Positions 33,981 through 42,678 of a stretch of DNA of 64,000 nucleotides are shown piece after piece. The stretch covers positions 248,001 through 312,000 of the forward strand of contig NZ_VIRV01000001.1 in assembly GCF_019754295.1 (NCBI RefSeq). Direction: 5' to 3'. The stretch's first letter is position 1; the number at the start of each line of letters is the position of its first letter. This DNA is from Sellimonas caecigallum. Its GTDB lineage: Bacteria > Bacillota > Clostridia > Lachnospirales > Lachnospiraceae. The notes under the pieces are model-generated. The model was not told where the DNA came from. It searched no databases and saw only the letters and a list, made by a program, of their open reading frames with translations. Made by a program: the position numbers and the translations under genes.

Positions 33981-35138
33981 ATGTCAGCAGACAATACATT
34001 AGAAAAAGCGCTGAAAATGCACGAACTCTGGAACGGAAAAATCGAGACTACTGCAAAATCTCACGTAAAATCCAGGGAGGACCTGGCTGTCGCATATACG
34101 CCCGGCGTTGCAGAGCCGTGCAAGGTCATTGCAAAGGATAAGGAGGCCGCTTACAAATATACGATGAAGGCAAATACCATCGCCGTTGTCTCCGATGGAA
34201 GTGCGGTTCTCGGACTTGGCAACATTGGTGCACACGCAGCTATGCCTGTCATGGAAGGAAAGGCCGTACTTTTCAAAGAATTCGGCGGAGTCAATGCGGT
34301 TCCGATCTGCCTGGATACACAGGATACAGAAGAGATCATCCGCACCATCGTACACATTGCTCCTGCATTTGGAGGCATCAATCTGGAAGATATTTCCGCC
34401 CCTCGCTGTTTTGAAATTGAAGAGCGGTTAAAAGAACTTCTTGATATCCCGGTCTTCCACGATGACCAGCATGGAACGGCCATCGTTGTGCTTGCTGGTA
34501 TCATCAATGCCCTGAAAGTTGTTAAAAAGGAGAAGGAATCCTGTAAAGTTGTTGTAAACGGAGCCGGATCTGCAGGCGTAGCCATCACAAAACTGCTGCT
34601 TACCTACGGTTTCCGCGATGTTGTTATGTGTGACATCAACGGCATCATCTCCAAAGACTCCCCGGATCTCAACTGGATGCAGCAAAAGATGGCGGAAGTT
34701 ACAAATCTGCAGAACCATCATGGCACGCTCGCCGATGCACTGAAAGGAGCCGACATTTTCGTCGGAGTTTCTGCACCAAATATTGTCACAAAGGAGATGG
34801 TGGCTTCCATGAATCCGGACTCCATTCTCTTTGCCATGGCAAATCCGGTGCCTGAGATCATGCCGGATCTTGCCAGGGAAGCAGGGGCCAGAGTCATTGG
34901 AACCGGCCGAAGTGATTTCCCGAATCAGGTCAATAATGTGGTGGCTTTCCCTGGCATCTTTAAAGGTGCTCTGGAAGGTCGTGCTTCCCAGATCACGGAA
35001 GATATGAAACTTACTACCGCTCATGCCATCGCGGGGCTCATCCCGGATGAAGAACTCAGTGAGACAAACATCCTGCCTGAAGCTTTTGATTCTCGTGTAG
35101 CTGACGCTGTAAGCGCTGCCGTGAAGGCGTTGATCTGA
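33981..35138 (+). CDS. Malic enzyme, NAD(P)-dependent
   Basis: 385 residues, small bacterial malic enzyme without phosphotransacetylase domain. Seen: AVAYTPGVAEPCKVIA (N-terminal family mark), GLGNIGAHAAMPVMEGKAVLFKEFGGV, and the Rossmann dinucleotide site VVVNGAGSAGVAITKLLL (about 190). It turns malate into pyruvate plus CO2 with reduced NAD(P), linking C4 acids to pyruvate. The start MSADNTLEKALKMHELWNGK follows AAAGGTGAATC. The longer frame (ATG 33915) starts inside the promoter and is rejected. It begins a three-gene plus-strand operon with a radical SAM gene and DUF4364. Confidence 0.94.
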   Translation: MSADNTLEKALKMHELWNGKIETTAKSHVKSREDLAVAYTPGVAEPCKVIAKDKEAAYKYTMKANTIAVVSDGSAVLGLGNIGAHAAMPVMEGKAVLFKEFGGVNAVPICLDTQDTEEIIRTIVHIAPAFGGINLEDISAPRCFEIEERLKELLDIPVFHDDQHGTAIVVLAGIINALKVVKKEKESCKVVVNGAGSAGVAITKLLLTYGFRDVVMCDINGIISKDSPDLNWMQQKMAEVTNLQNHHGTLADALKGADIFVGVSAPNIVTKEMVASMNPDSILFAMANPVPEIMPDLAREAGARVIGTGRSDFPNQVNNVVAFPGIFKGALEGRASQITEDMKLTTAHAIAGLIPDEELSETNILPEAFDSRVADAVSAAVKALI

Positions 35139-35139
35139 T

Positions 35140-36081
35140 ATGGCAGAGTATCCGTATCGCCGTGACGGCAGACGCTACTATTCCCTTGACAGTTATCTGA
35201 AAACGAAATACAACGAAAAAATGTACAAACTTTCCTTAAACGGAGGCTTTACATGTCCAAACCGGGACGGAACATGCGGAACCGGCGGCTGCATTTTTTG
35301 CAGTCGGGGAGGAAGCGGCGATTTTGCCGGGGATTCCCGGCTTTCCATCCGCCGTCAGATTGAGTTTCAGAAGGCGCGTCTGAAATCCAAATACCACGGT
35401 CACTCTTATATCGCCTATTTTCAGGCTTTTACAAACACATATGCTCCGGTCGAAAAACTGCGCGCTGTCTTTTCGGAGGCAATCAAAGATCCGGAAGTCC
35501 GGATCCTCTCCGTGGCTACCCGTCCGGACTGTCTCCCGGCAGAAACGATTGCCCTCCTCTCGGAACTAAACCGGATCAAACCTGTCTGGGTGGAACTTGG
35601 TCTTCAGACAATCCATCCAAGCACGGCGCAATTTATCCGAAGAGGCTATGATCTGGCGGTATTTGACCGTGCTGTCTCGCTTCTTCGCGCGGAAGGGATC
35701 GATGTGATCGTTCACACGATCCTCTATCTTCCAGGGGAGACAAAGAGCAATATGCTGGAGACGATCGATTATCTGAACCGGATGGATATCCAGGGTGTCA
35801 AGCTTCAGCTGCTGCATGTGCTGGATGGAACAGATCTTGGCGATCTCTATCGGGAACACCCTTTTCCTCTCCCTTCCATGGAAGAATACCTAGATTTTCT
35901 CGGCGTCTGCATCTGTTCGCTCCGTTCGGATATCGTCATCCACCGTCTTACCGGAGACGGACCAAAATCCATCCTGATCGCGCCGCTTTGGACTGCGAAC
36001 AAACGGCTTGTCTTGAACCGTATGGCTCAGTCATTTAAAGAAAAGGATGTATGGCAGGGAAAGAACTGTAGATTTTTGTAG
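35140..36081 (+). CDS. Radical SAM protein, TIGR01212/YhcC type
   Basis: 313 residues. The cluster motif is CPNRDGTCGTGGCIFC, in which three of the four cysteines bind the radical-SAM [4Fe-4S] cluster. Then AYFQAFTNTYAPVEKLRAVFSEAI and SVATRPDCLPAETI, WVELGLQTIHPSTAQFIRRGYDLAVFDRAVSLL. Homologues are near tRNA or queuosine-related genes, but the reaction is not settled; I know of no proven one. The start ATG directly follows the malic enzyme stop (one base apart), so translation is coupled. Length is typical for the family. Confidence 0.92.
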   Translation: MAEYPYRRDGRRYYSLDSYLKTKYNEKMYKLSLNGGFTCPNRDGTCGTGGCIFCSRGGSGDFAGDSRLSIRRQIEFQKARLKSKYHGHSYIAYFQAFTNTYAPVEKLRAVFSEAIKDPEVRILSVATRPDCLPAETIALLSELNRIKPVWVELGLQTIHPSTAQFIRRGYDLAVFDRAVSLLRAEGIDVIVHTILYLPGETKSNMLETIDYLNRMDIQGVKLQLLHVLDGTDLGDLYREHPFPLPSMEEYLDFLGVCICSLRSDIVIHRLTGDGPKSILIAPLWTANKRLVLNRMAQSFKEKDVWQGKNCRFL

Positions 36082-36094
36082 AAAGGAGCAGTCC

Positions 36095-36607
36095 ATGTCT
36101 GAAACCTTTACGCTCTATAAGCTGATCATTTTATATATGCTGGAAAAGGTGGATTTTCCCCTTACGAATGCGCAGATATCGGACTTTATACTCGGGAAAG
36201 GATATACAACATATTTCACACTGCAAAAAGCCCTGTCCGAGCTTGCTGATTCTGGGCTGATCCGGGAAGAGACAACTCATAACCGGACATTGTATCATCT
36301 GACAGAAGAAGGGCTTGAGTCCATTTCCTATTTTGAAAACAAGATATCTGATGCCATAAAAAAAGATGTGTATGATTTTTTTGTGGAGAAAAAATTTTCC
36401 CTCAAAAATGAAGTATCCGTCAAATCGGATTATTACCGAAATACAAAAGGCGAGTTTTCTGTCCGTTGTCAGGTCATCGAGCAGAACATGCCTCTCATTG
36501 ATCTTACCGTGACAGTTCCATCCGAGGAAGAGGCGGAAGTTATTGTATCTAACTGGACTGCCAGAAATCAGGAAATCTACGCCTATATTATGACACATCT
36601 TCTTTGA
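36095..36607 (+). CDS. DUF4364 family protein, winged-helix-like
   Basis: 170 residues, DUF4364 as defined in Clostridia. The N-terminal part (1-75) looks like a winged helix (LYKLIILYMLEKVDFPLTNAQISDFILGKGYTTYFTLQKALSELADSGLI, then a wing RTLYHLTEEG), so DNA binding is plausible. The C-terminal half (80-170) is alpha-beta without a known domain. The start follows AAAGGAGCAGTCC. It is 13 bases behind the radical SAM gene and ends the plus-strand operon, with a terminator. Regulation of the two upstream genes is a guess. Confidence 0.85.
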   Translation: MSETFTLYKLIILYMLEKVDFPLTNAQISDFILGKGYTTYFTLQKALSELADSGLIREETTHNRTLYHLTEEGLESISYFENKISDAIKKDVYDFFVEKKFSLKNEVSVKSDYYRNTKGEFSVRCQVIEQNMPLIDLTVTVPSEEEAEVIVSNWTARNQEIYAYIMTHLL

Positions 36608-36616
36608 GATTGTTTC

Positions 36617-36648
36617 AGGCCGCGTCAAAAGACGCGGCCTGTTATTTT
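36617..36648. terminator. Terminator after DUF4364, overlapping the end of rarA
   Basis: Stem AGGCCGCGTC (36617-36626) / GACGCGGCCT (36631-36640) with GTTATTTTT behind on the plus strand. It also sits right behind the stop codon of rarA on the other strand. Confidence 0.85.
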
Positions 36649-37967
36649 TCTTTCTGTCCCCGTATGAAACGAAGCCATTCTCCGATTTCTTTTTCTTTCC
36701 CATTTTCTCCCGGATGATAAAACACAGTTCCTTTGATCTCATCCGGAAGATATTGCTGATCCACATAGTGATATGGATAATTGTGGGCATACTTGTATCC
36801 GATACCGTGTCCAAGTTCCTCGTGTCCGCCGTAGTGGGCATCCTGGAGATGTGCAGGGACAGTCGTCCGATATTGCTTTACATTCTGCATCGCCTCACTT
36901 ATCGCCATGACTGCAGAATTGCTTTTCGGCGCTCCTGCAATGTAGAGGACAGCCTGGGCAAGAATGATCTGTGCCTCCGGCATCCCAATCCGTTCCACCG
37001 CCTGAGCAGCGGAAACCGCAACCGTAAGTGCCATCGGATCTGCATTTCCCACATCTTCAGACGCACAAATCATAATCCGCCTCGCAATGAATTTCACGTC
37101 CTCCCCCGCGTAAAGCATCTTTGCCAGGTAATAGACAGCCGCGTCCGGATCAGATCCTCTCATGCTTTTTATGAATGCGGATATTGTATCGTAATGGTTG
37201 TCCCCGTCTTTGTCGTAACGGACGACTCTTTTCTGAATACACTCTGACACAACATCCAGTGTCAGGTGGATTTTTCCGTCTTTCTCTCTCTCCGTCGTCA
37301 AGACAGCCAGTTCTACCGCATTTAATGCAAGGCGGGCATCTCCTCCTGCCAGATCAGCCAGAAACTCTTCCGCATCTGGATCGATGACAGCATGATAGCT
37401 TCCCATCCCTTTCTTTTCATCATAGACAGCCCTCTCAATCAACACTTTGATCTCATCTTTCGAGAGAGGTTTCAGTTCAAAAACCGTGGATCTGGAAATC
37501 AGCGCCCGGTTGACCTCAAAATATGGGTTCTCCGTGGTGGCTCCGATGAGAATGACCGTTCCGTCTTCCACAAATGGAAGCAGGTAATCCTGCTGCCCTT
37601 TATTGAACCGGTGGATCTCATCGATGAACAGGATCGTCTTCTTGCGGTACATCCCCAGTGTCTTTTTTGCCTCCTCCACGACTGCTTCCATATCTTTTTT
37701 TCCCGCCACAGTAGCATTGATCTGGCAAAACTGTGCACTTGTAGCGTTCGCAATGACCTTGGCCAGAGTTGTCTTCCCGGTACCCGGGGGCCCGTAAAAG
37801 ATAACGGAATTCAGTTTGTCTGCCTTGATGGCCCGGTACAACAGTTTTCCTTTTCCGATGATGTGCTGCTGGCCTACCACCTCTTCCAGGGTAGTCGGTC
37901 GAAGTCTTGAAGCAAGCGGAGCCTCTTTCTCCTGTTGAAGTTCTCTGGCATATTCAAATAAATCCAT
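36642..37967 (-). CDS. rarA: Replication-associated recombination protein A (RarA/MgsA), AAA+ ATPase
   Basis: About 441 residues. Walker A FYGPPGTGKTTLAK (about 52-64), Walker B ILFIDEIHRFNK (about 105), sensor 1 (ILIGATTENPYFEVN), arginine finger region (ALISRSTVFEL), then the C-terminal tetramerisation domain with DPDAAVYYLAKMLYAGEDVKFIARR and MPEAQIILAQAVLYIA. It acts at blocked replication forks. The start follows AGGAGGTACTGAAG; the longer option adds ten residues without a site. It follows tcdA with a 13-base gap in an operon of pda, tcdA, rarA. Confidence 0.95.
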   Translation of the reverse strand: MDLFEYARELQQEKEAPLASRLRPTTLEEVVGQQHIIGKGKLLYRAIKADKLNSVIFYGPPGTGKTTLAKVIANATSAQFCQINATVAGKKDMEAVVEEAKKTLGMYRKKTILFIDEIHRFNKGQQDYLLPFVEDGTVILIGATTENPYFEVNRALISRSTVFELKPLSKDEIKVLIERAVYDEKKGMGSYHAVIDPDAEEFLADLAGGDARLALNAVELAVLTTEREKDGKIHLTLDVVSECIQKRVVRYDKDGDNHYDTISAFIKSMRGSDPDAAVYYLAKMLYAGEDVKFIARRIMICASEDVGNADPMALTVAVSAAQAVERIGMPEAQIILAQAVLYIAGAPKSNSAVMAISEAMQNVKQYRTTVPAHLQDAHYGGHEELGHGIGYKYAHNYPYHYVDQQYLPDEIKGTVFYHPGENGKEKEIGEWLRFIRGQKEK

Positions 37968-37980
37968 CTTCAGTACCTCC

Positions 37981-38700
37981 TTATCTGCATCCTGCAAGAT
38001 CCCTGATCACTTCCCCCGCAATCATAAGCCCTGCAACCGGAGGGACAAAGGAGATACTGCCAGGAAGCGAACGCCTTGCCCCCTTTTCTTCCTCCGTCTC
38101 CCGGTTTTTCGTATCGATGGGTTTTTCTTTGGAGTACAGCACCTTCAAATGCCGGACGCCTCGCTTTTTCAGTTCCTTGCGCATAACTTTACACAGAGGA
38201 CAAACGGACGTCTCTTCAAGATCTGCGATCTCAAAACATTCTGCGTGCAGTTTGTTCCCCGTCCCCATACTGCTGATAATCGGTATTTCTTTCTCTTTCG
38301 CGTACATGACAAGGGCAATTTTTGCCGTAACAGTATCTATGGCATCGATGATATAATCCGGCTGATCCTGAAACACCTCTTCCAGGTTTTCCGGAAGCAC
38401 AAACTGCTCATATGTTACCACTTCCGTCTCAGGGGAAATATCTGCAATCCGTTCTTTCATGACCTTTGTCTTATACTGTCCGACTGTACTGTGGTAAGCG
38501 ATAGACTGCCTGTTGATATTGGTAAGAGACACAGTGTCATTGTCGATGAGGATCAACTTGCCGATCCCGCATCTTGCCAGAGCCTCGATACAATGCGATC
38601 CGACACCTCCTACACCAAACACCATTACAGAAGATCTTCTGAGTGCTTCCATCTTCTCTTTGCCTAGCAATAGTTCCGTCCTTGAAAATTCGTATATCAT
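37981..38700 (-). CDS. tcdA: tRNA threonylcarbamoyladenosine dehydratase, ThiF/E1-like
   Basis: 239 residues. The E1-type adenylating motif is VMVFGVGGVGSHCIEALARCGIGKLILIDNDTVSLTNINRQ (about 25-65). DAIDTVTAKIALVMYAK and the cysteine pair SVCPLCKVMRKEL follow. The homologous TcdA (YgdL, CsdL) converts t6A to cyclic ct6A at position 37 of tRNA, using ATP. This role comes from family match. The start follows AGAGAGTCTGA; 19 bases behind pda. Confidence 0.9.
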   Translation of the reverse strand: MIYEFSRTELLLGKEKMEALRRSSVMVFGVGGVGSHCIEALARCGIGKLILIDNDTVSLTNINRQSIAYHSTVGQYKTKVMKERIADISPETEVVTYEQFVLPENLEEVFQDQPDYIIDAIDTVTAKIALVMYAKEKEIPIISSMGTGNKLHAECFEIADLEETSVCPLCKVMRKELKKRGVRHLKVLYSKEKPIDTKNRETEEEKGARRSLPGSISFVPPVAGLMIAGEVIRDLAGCR

Positions 38701-38719
38701 ATTCAGACTCTCTTTCTGT

Positions 38720-39457
38720 TTATTCCATGATCAATTCATCGACTGTCACAAACTCATACCCTTTTTCTTTGAGAAGATCGATGATCTGAAGCGCCGCCTC
38801 CACCGAAGTTTCGTAACAGTCGTGCAATAAGATAATACCATTTTCTTTTGCCTTCGTCACTACTCTTCTTACGATTTCTCCCGAATCAGGGGTGCACCAG
38901 TCCAGCGGATCGATATCCCAAAGTACCGGTATCAGCTCCACATCCTCCAGGATTTCTTTTCTCCATTCGCCAAAAGGAGGACGGATAAAACTCACTTTCT
39001 CTCCCGTGATACCTTCCAGAACCTCATTCGTTTTCCCTATTTCTTCCATCTCTTTTTCTTTGCTTACCTTCGTCAGCTCAATATGATGATACGTATGATT
39101 CCCGATGAGATGTCCGTCCTTCTGGATCCGTTTGACAATTTCCGGATACTTTTCCGCCTGTTTTCCGATCAGGAAAAAGCTTGCCTTTACATTCCGCTCT
39201 TTCAGGCCATCCAAAAGCCTGACAGTATAGGATGCACTTGGCCCGTCATCGAAAGTAAGGGCGATTTTCTTTTCTTCCTGCACAGCTGCATTTCCTGCCG
39301 GATACGAAAGATTCCCTGCACGGGAAAGTATCCCGGCGGCACAAGCCGCAAATAAAAACAAAAGTTCCGCAATGATTTTGATTTTTTTCCCTGTTGTCGT
39401 TTTATTCAATCTTCCCACCACGATTCTTTCCGTCCGGTCTATCCTATTCTTCCGCAC
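38720..39457 (-). CDS. Polysaccharide deacetylase, NodB-like, membrane-anchored
   Basis: About 245 residues. An N-terminal membrane segment (about 28-45, IIAELLFLFAACAAGIL) suggests anchoring outside the cell. The NodB motifs are KKIALTFDDGPSASYT, HLIGNHTYHH and SFIRPPFGEW, then LWDIDPLDWCTP and GIILLHDCYET. These hold the metal and catalytic Asp/His, so it should remove acetyl groups from peptidoglycan or other glycans. The start is uncertain: GTG 39457 lacks a good site, while TTG 39409 has GGTGGGAAG before it and would still keep the segment. It follows a terminator and leads the tcdA-rarA group. Confidence 0.88.
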   Translation of the reverse strand: MRKNRIDRTERIVVGRLNKTTTGKKIKIIAELLFLFAACAAGILSRAGNLSYPAGNAAVQEEKKIALTFDDGPSASYTVRLLDGLKERNVKASFFLIGKQAEKYPEIVKRIQKDGHLIGNHTYHHIELTKVSKEKEMEEIGKTNEVLEGITGEKVSFIRPPFGEWRKEILEDVELIPVLWDIDPLDWCTPDSGEIVRRVVTKAKENGIILLHDCYETSVEAALQIIDLLKEKGYEFVTVDELIME

Positions 39458-39465
39458 AAAAGAAT

Positions 39466-39490
39466 AGAACAGGGAACAAAATGTTCCCTG
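39466..39490 (-). terminator. Terminator after the flavin reductase gene
   Basis: 8-bp stem CAGGGAAC (39470-39477) / GTTCCCTG (39483-39490), followed on the minus strand by TTCTATTCTTTTG, just ahead of pda. Confidence 0.65.
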
Positions 39491-39497
39491 CCCGTTT

Positions 39498-40094
39498 TTA
39501 TTTCTTTCGTCTTTTCTTTTTTCCGTTTTTCTTCTTCACACTATAGCCAAATGTTCCGATTTCTTTTCCAAGTCCCAGATACTCTCCGTGGGAATATGCC
39601 AGAAGTCCTGTGTGATTCAGATTAAACTTTCCTTTCTCATCCATGTAAGATTTGCTGACCTGAACTGCCGTCACGCGTGCCAAAAACATATCATGTGTGC
39701 CAAGTCTTTTTATCTCTGTCACTTTACACTCAATGCTGACCGGACTTTCTGATATGATAGGAGCATACTCCAGGGAAACTGCTTTTCCCCGCGTCAGCCC
39801 TGTCTCTTTCCATTTGTCCATATCCTTTCCAGATCGGACGCCGCAGAAATCTGTCGCCCGTGCAAGTTTCTCCGTCGTAAGATTGACTACAAACTCCCCT
39901 GTCTCCTCGATCATGTGGTGGGAAAAGCGGTTTGGCCTCACGGAAATGTAAAGCATGGCCGGATCCGAGCAGACTGTTCCTGTCCATGCAACAGTTAAGA
40001 TATTGTCCTTTCCGTCTTTGTCTGCACAGCTTACCATGACTGCCGGAAGTGGATAGAGCATATTGCCTGGTCGAAATATCTCTTTCTCTGTCAT
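39498..40094 (-). CDS. Flavin reductase family protein
   Basis: 198 residues, split-barrel FMN-binding flavin reductase-like fold. Seen: RPGNMLYPLPAVMVSCADKDGKDNILTVAWTGTVCSDPAMLYISVRPNRFSHHMIEETGEFVVNLTTE, with an FMN-binding core typical of the HpaC/DIM6 group. C-terminus has a Lys/Arg-rich tail (KKKNGKKKRRKK), uncommon. It is 16 bases downstream of ppaC in a two-gene operon. The electron acceptor and physiological partner are unknown. Confidence 0.88.
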   Translation of the reverse strand: MTEKEIFRPGNMLYPLPAVMVSCADKDGKDNILTVAWTGTVCSDPAMLYISVRPNRFSHHMIEETGEFVVNLTTEKLARATDFCGVRSGKDMDKWKETGLTRGKAVSLEYAPIISESPVSIECKVTEIKRLGTHDMFLARVTAVQVSKSYMDEKGKFNLNHTGLLAYSHGEYLGLGKEIGTFGYSVKKKNGKKKRRKK

Positions 40095-40110
40095 ACGCCT
40101 TTCTCCTTAT

Positions 40111-41763
40111 CTACTGCTGAATCTCGCTCACGATAGTCGGGATGAGCTGTTTCTTTCTGGACACCACACCAGGAAGATTGATCACGTCTGTGTCTTCCGG
40201 GAGCTCAAATGCATCCATAATGTATGCTTTGGCGTTATTGCCGCAGCATAAAAGCTCTGTGGACTGTTTCATGATATCTGTCAGCATGAAGTAAACCATG
40301 TCCAGACTGCTTTCTTTTAAGATTTCATCCAGGTGCGGCATAATCTTTGCTTTGATCTCCCTTAATTCTTCCTCACTCATGGAATTGATCTGTCCTACGC
40401 CAAATGACAGTTCATTGACACTGAATTCCTTGAAATCCTGGAAACAGATCTCCTGAGCTGACTTGTTCCCAAGATTGCTGCCCGCCTTGAACATTTCTCT
40501 TGCATGTTCTTCCAGTTGGATCTCTGCAATTTGCGCCAGTTCTCTCGCCGCTGCCTCGTCGATTGGCGTACAGGTAGGAGATCGGAATAAAAGTGTATCT
40601 GAGATGATGGCAGAGCAGAGCAGTCCCGCAGTGATCTTATCCGGTATAATCTGATTTTCCTGATACATCTGGTAGATGATCGTGGCCGTGCATCCAAGCG
40701 GCTGATTGCGGAAGTAGACCGGTCCCATCGTCTCCATGCTTCCCAGTCTGTGGTGATCTATGATCTCCAGGATCTCCGCTTCCTCAATCCCATCCACTGC
40801 CTGTGTCTTCTCATTGTGATCCACAAGAATGACCTGTTTTCTTTTTGGTTTCAAAAGTCTCCTTCTGGAGATAAATCCCACAAACCTTCCCTTTTTGTCA
40901 ACAACCGGGAAATCACGGTATCGCTTTTTCGTCATGACTTCTTTGATCTCTTCCAGATAATCATTCATATGGAATGTCGTGAGATGTTCCTTTGTCATGA
41001 AACACTTGACCGGAATACTCTGGTTGATCAGTCTGGCTGTCGTAAATGTGTCATGAGGGGTGCTGATGATTACCACATCCCGTTCTGCTGCCAGTTTCCG
41101 TATCGTCCTTGACACTTCCACGCCCTGGCAGATGACAAGACAGCTGGCATTCATCTCGATGGCACAAAGCTGTGACTCATACCGGTTTCCTACGATAACA
41201 AGGTCATCTTCTTCAATGAAGTTTTCCATCATATCCGGGCTGGATGCTGCAATAACAACCTTTCCTTTGATGAAGTAAGCATGCTCATTTCCTATCACGG
41301 TCGTTCCATCCAGCGTCTGAGCAATACTTCTGTACTGTGTCCTCGCCACAGAGAGCAGATGGCTGTCATGCTGCTCCATGTAGGAATTGGCAATATCTCC
41401 GATCGTGATGATCCCTTCCAGTTTATGATCATTCAATACCGGGAGCGTCTTGATATTATGTTCTTTCATCCTGCTCCATACCTCCCGGAGGGAAGCACTG
41501 CTAGGCACTCCTTCTACCTTTCCTATGTCTACATCTTTCAGCTGCTGAAAAACATTGTTCAGAAGTGCCGGTTCCGGAACCCCGAATGTATCGAGGACAT
41601 AGCGCGTCTCTTCTGAAATTTCACCGGCCCGCTTTGCTACATAGTTTTTTCCGGTTATCATTTTTTTCAGATTTGCGTACGCGATCGCCGAACAGATAGA
41701 ATCCGTATCCGGATTTTTATGGCCGACAATATAGATTTTTCGTTCTTTTTCGTTTAAAGTCAT
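40111..41763 (-). CDS. ppaC: Manganese-dependent inorganic pyrophosphatase with CBS and DRTGG regulatory domains
   Basis: 550 residues, family II pyrophosphatase. N-terminal DHH domain starts IYIVGHKNPDTDSICSAIAYANLKK; an insert (about 70-300) holds a pair of CBS domains and a DRTGG domain (LVICQGVEVSRTIRKLAAERDVVIISTPHDTFTTARL), then the catalytic DHH motif EILEIIDHHRLGSMET and DHHA2 domain (about 400-550). The insert binds adenine nucleotides in homologues, AMP/ADP inhibiting and ATP activating. It cleaves PPi in the cytoplasm. A promoter lies at 41799. The start follows GGATAATAGACAGGT. Confidence 0.95.
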   Translation of the reverse strand: MTLNEKERKIYIVGHKNPDTDSICSAIAYANLKKMITGKNYVAKRAGEISEETRYVLDTFGVPEPALLNNVFQQLKDVDIGKVEGVPSSASLREVWSRMKEHNIKTLPVLNDHKLEGIITIGDIANSYMEQHDSHLLSVARTQYRSIAQTLDGTTVIGNEHAYFIKGKVVIAASSPDMMENFIEEDDLVIVGNRYESQLCAIEMNASCLVICQGVEVSRTIRKLAAERDVVIISTPHDTFTTARLINQSIPVKCFMTKEHLTTFHMNDYLEEIKEVMTKKRYRDFPVVDKKGRFVGFISRRRLLKPKRKQVILVDHNEKTQAVDGIEEAEILEIIDHHRLGSMETMGPVYFRNQPLGCTATIIYQMYQENQIIPDKITAGLLCSAIISDTLLFRSPTCTPIDEAAARELAQIAEIQLEEHAREMFKAGSNLGNKSAQEICFQDFKEFSVNELSFGVGQINSMSEEELREIKAKIMPHLDEILKESSLDMVYFMLTDIMKQSTELLCCGNNAKAYIMDAFELPEDTDVINLPGVVSRKKQLIPTIVSEIQQ

Positions 41764-41798
41764 ACCTGTCTATTATCCTTTCGAATCTGTCTACCATT

Positions 41799-41827
41799 AG
41801 AGTAGCATTTTTTTTCTTTTAAGCCAA
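41799..41827 (-). promoter_or_regulatory. Promoter of ppaC
   Basis: Minus strand: -35 TTGGCT (41822-41827), 17-base spacer, -10 TACTCT (41799-41804). Confidence 0.55.
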
Positions 41828-41859
41828 CTGTTTTTTTTCTTTTTCTTGTCTGCATTCTA

Positions 41860-41868
41860 TGCTATACT
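41860..41868 (+). promoter_or_regulatory. Extended -10 promoter of the S1-domain gene
   Basis: Plus strand: TGCTATACT, an extended -10 (hexamer 41863-41868). No good -35 is seen, as is usual for this class. Confidence 0.6.
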
Positions 41869-41915
41869 GATAGTTAAGCAATTATCAAAATATGAATAAA
41901 GAGGTGTATACAAAA

Positions 41916-42617
41916 ATGAGCGAACAACAGTTAGAAAAAGCTCCGGCATCCAACGAGCCGGTACAGGAATCCATGAAAGATTATGAAGATCAGTTCGATA
42001 TTGCAAACCCATGGAATATTGTACAGAGATATATGGATGAAAAGACCACCCTTACCCTCAAAGTAGAAGGAATCGTAAACGGCGGCGTGATCGTTAAGGT
42101 TGAAGGGCTTCGAGGATTCATCCCTGCATCCCGTCTGTCTCTTACCTATATCGAAAATCTGGAAGATTACCTTTTAAAAGATGTGCGCGTCAGAGTGATC
42201 GACGTTGATGAATCTGAAAATCGTCTCGTACTGTCTGCCCGTGAAATCTTAAAAGAAGAGGAAGCACAGGAAAAAGCTGAAAAAATTTCCAAGATCCATG
42301 TAGGAGATATCATGGAAGGCGAAGTGGAAAGCATCCAATCCTACGGTGCTTTCATCCGATTTGCAGACGGTCTTTCCGGTCTCGTCCATGTATCACAGGT
42401 GTGCGAAAAGCGAATCAAGACACCTGCCGATGTCCTGAAAAAAGGAGATACCGTCAAAGTCAAAGTCATCGGGATCAAAGATGGAAAGTTAAGCCTCAGC
42501 ATAAAAGCGCTGATCGAGGCAGAAGAAGAAAAGGAACCGGAAATCGATGTGCCGCTTCCAAAATCCGAAGAAATCGGCACAAAACTGGGAGATCTCTTCA
42601 AAAATATAAGTCTTTAG
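41916..42617 (+). CDS. Two-S1-domain RNA-binding protein
   Basis: 233 residues. Two S1 OB folds: KTTLTLKVEGIVNGGVIVKVEGLRGFIPASRLSLTYIENLEDYLLKDVRVRVIDVDE (about 42-110) and VGDIMEGEVESIQSYGAFIRFADGLSGLVHVSQVCEKRIKTPADVLKKGDTVKVKVIGIKDGKLSLSIKA (about 130-200). It is half the size of true ribosomal S1 and likely an RNA-binding regulator of translation or decay. The chosen start follows GAGGTGTATACAAAA; an upstream ATG has no such site. The gene is alone on the plus strand with a terminator behind. Confidence 0.88.
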   Translation: MSEQQLEKAPASNEPVQESMKDYEDQFDIANPWNIVQRYMDEKTTLTLKVEGIVNGGVIVKVEGLRGFIPASRLSLTYIENLEDYLLKDVRVRVIDVDESENRLVLSAREILKEEEAQEKAEKISKIHVGDIMEGEVESIQSYGAFIRFADGLSGLVHVSQVCEKRIKTPADVLKKGDTVKVKVIGIKDGKLSLSIKALIEAEEEKEPEIDVPLPKSEEIGTKLGDLFKNISL

Positions 42618-42628
42618 TCTTTACGGAA

Positions 42629-42671
42629 ACAGCAGACCGAACCATTTCGGCTCAGTCTGCTGTTTCTTTTT
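42629..42671 (+). terminator. Terminator after the S1 gene
   Basis: Stem ACAGCAGAC (42629-42637) / GTCTGCTGT (42655-42663), with TTCTTTTTG behind; a small inner hairpin (CGAA ... TTCGG) lies in its loop. Confidence 0.8.
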
Positions 42672-42678
42672 GCAGTTT

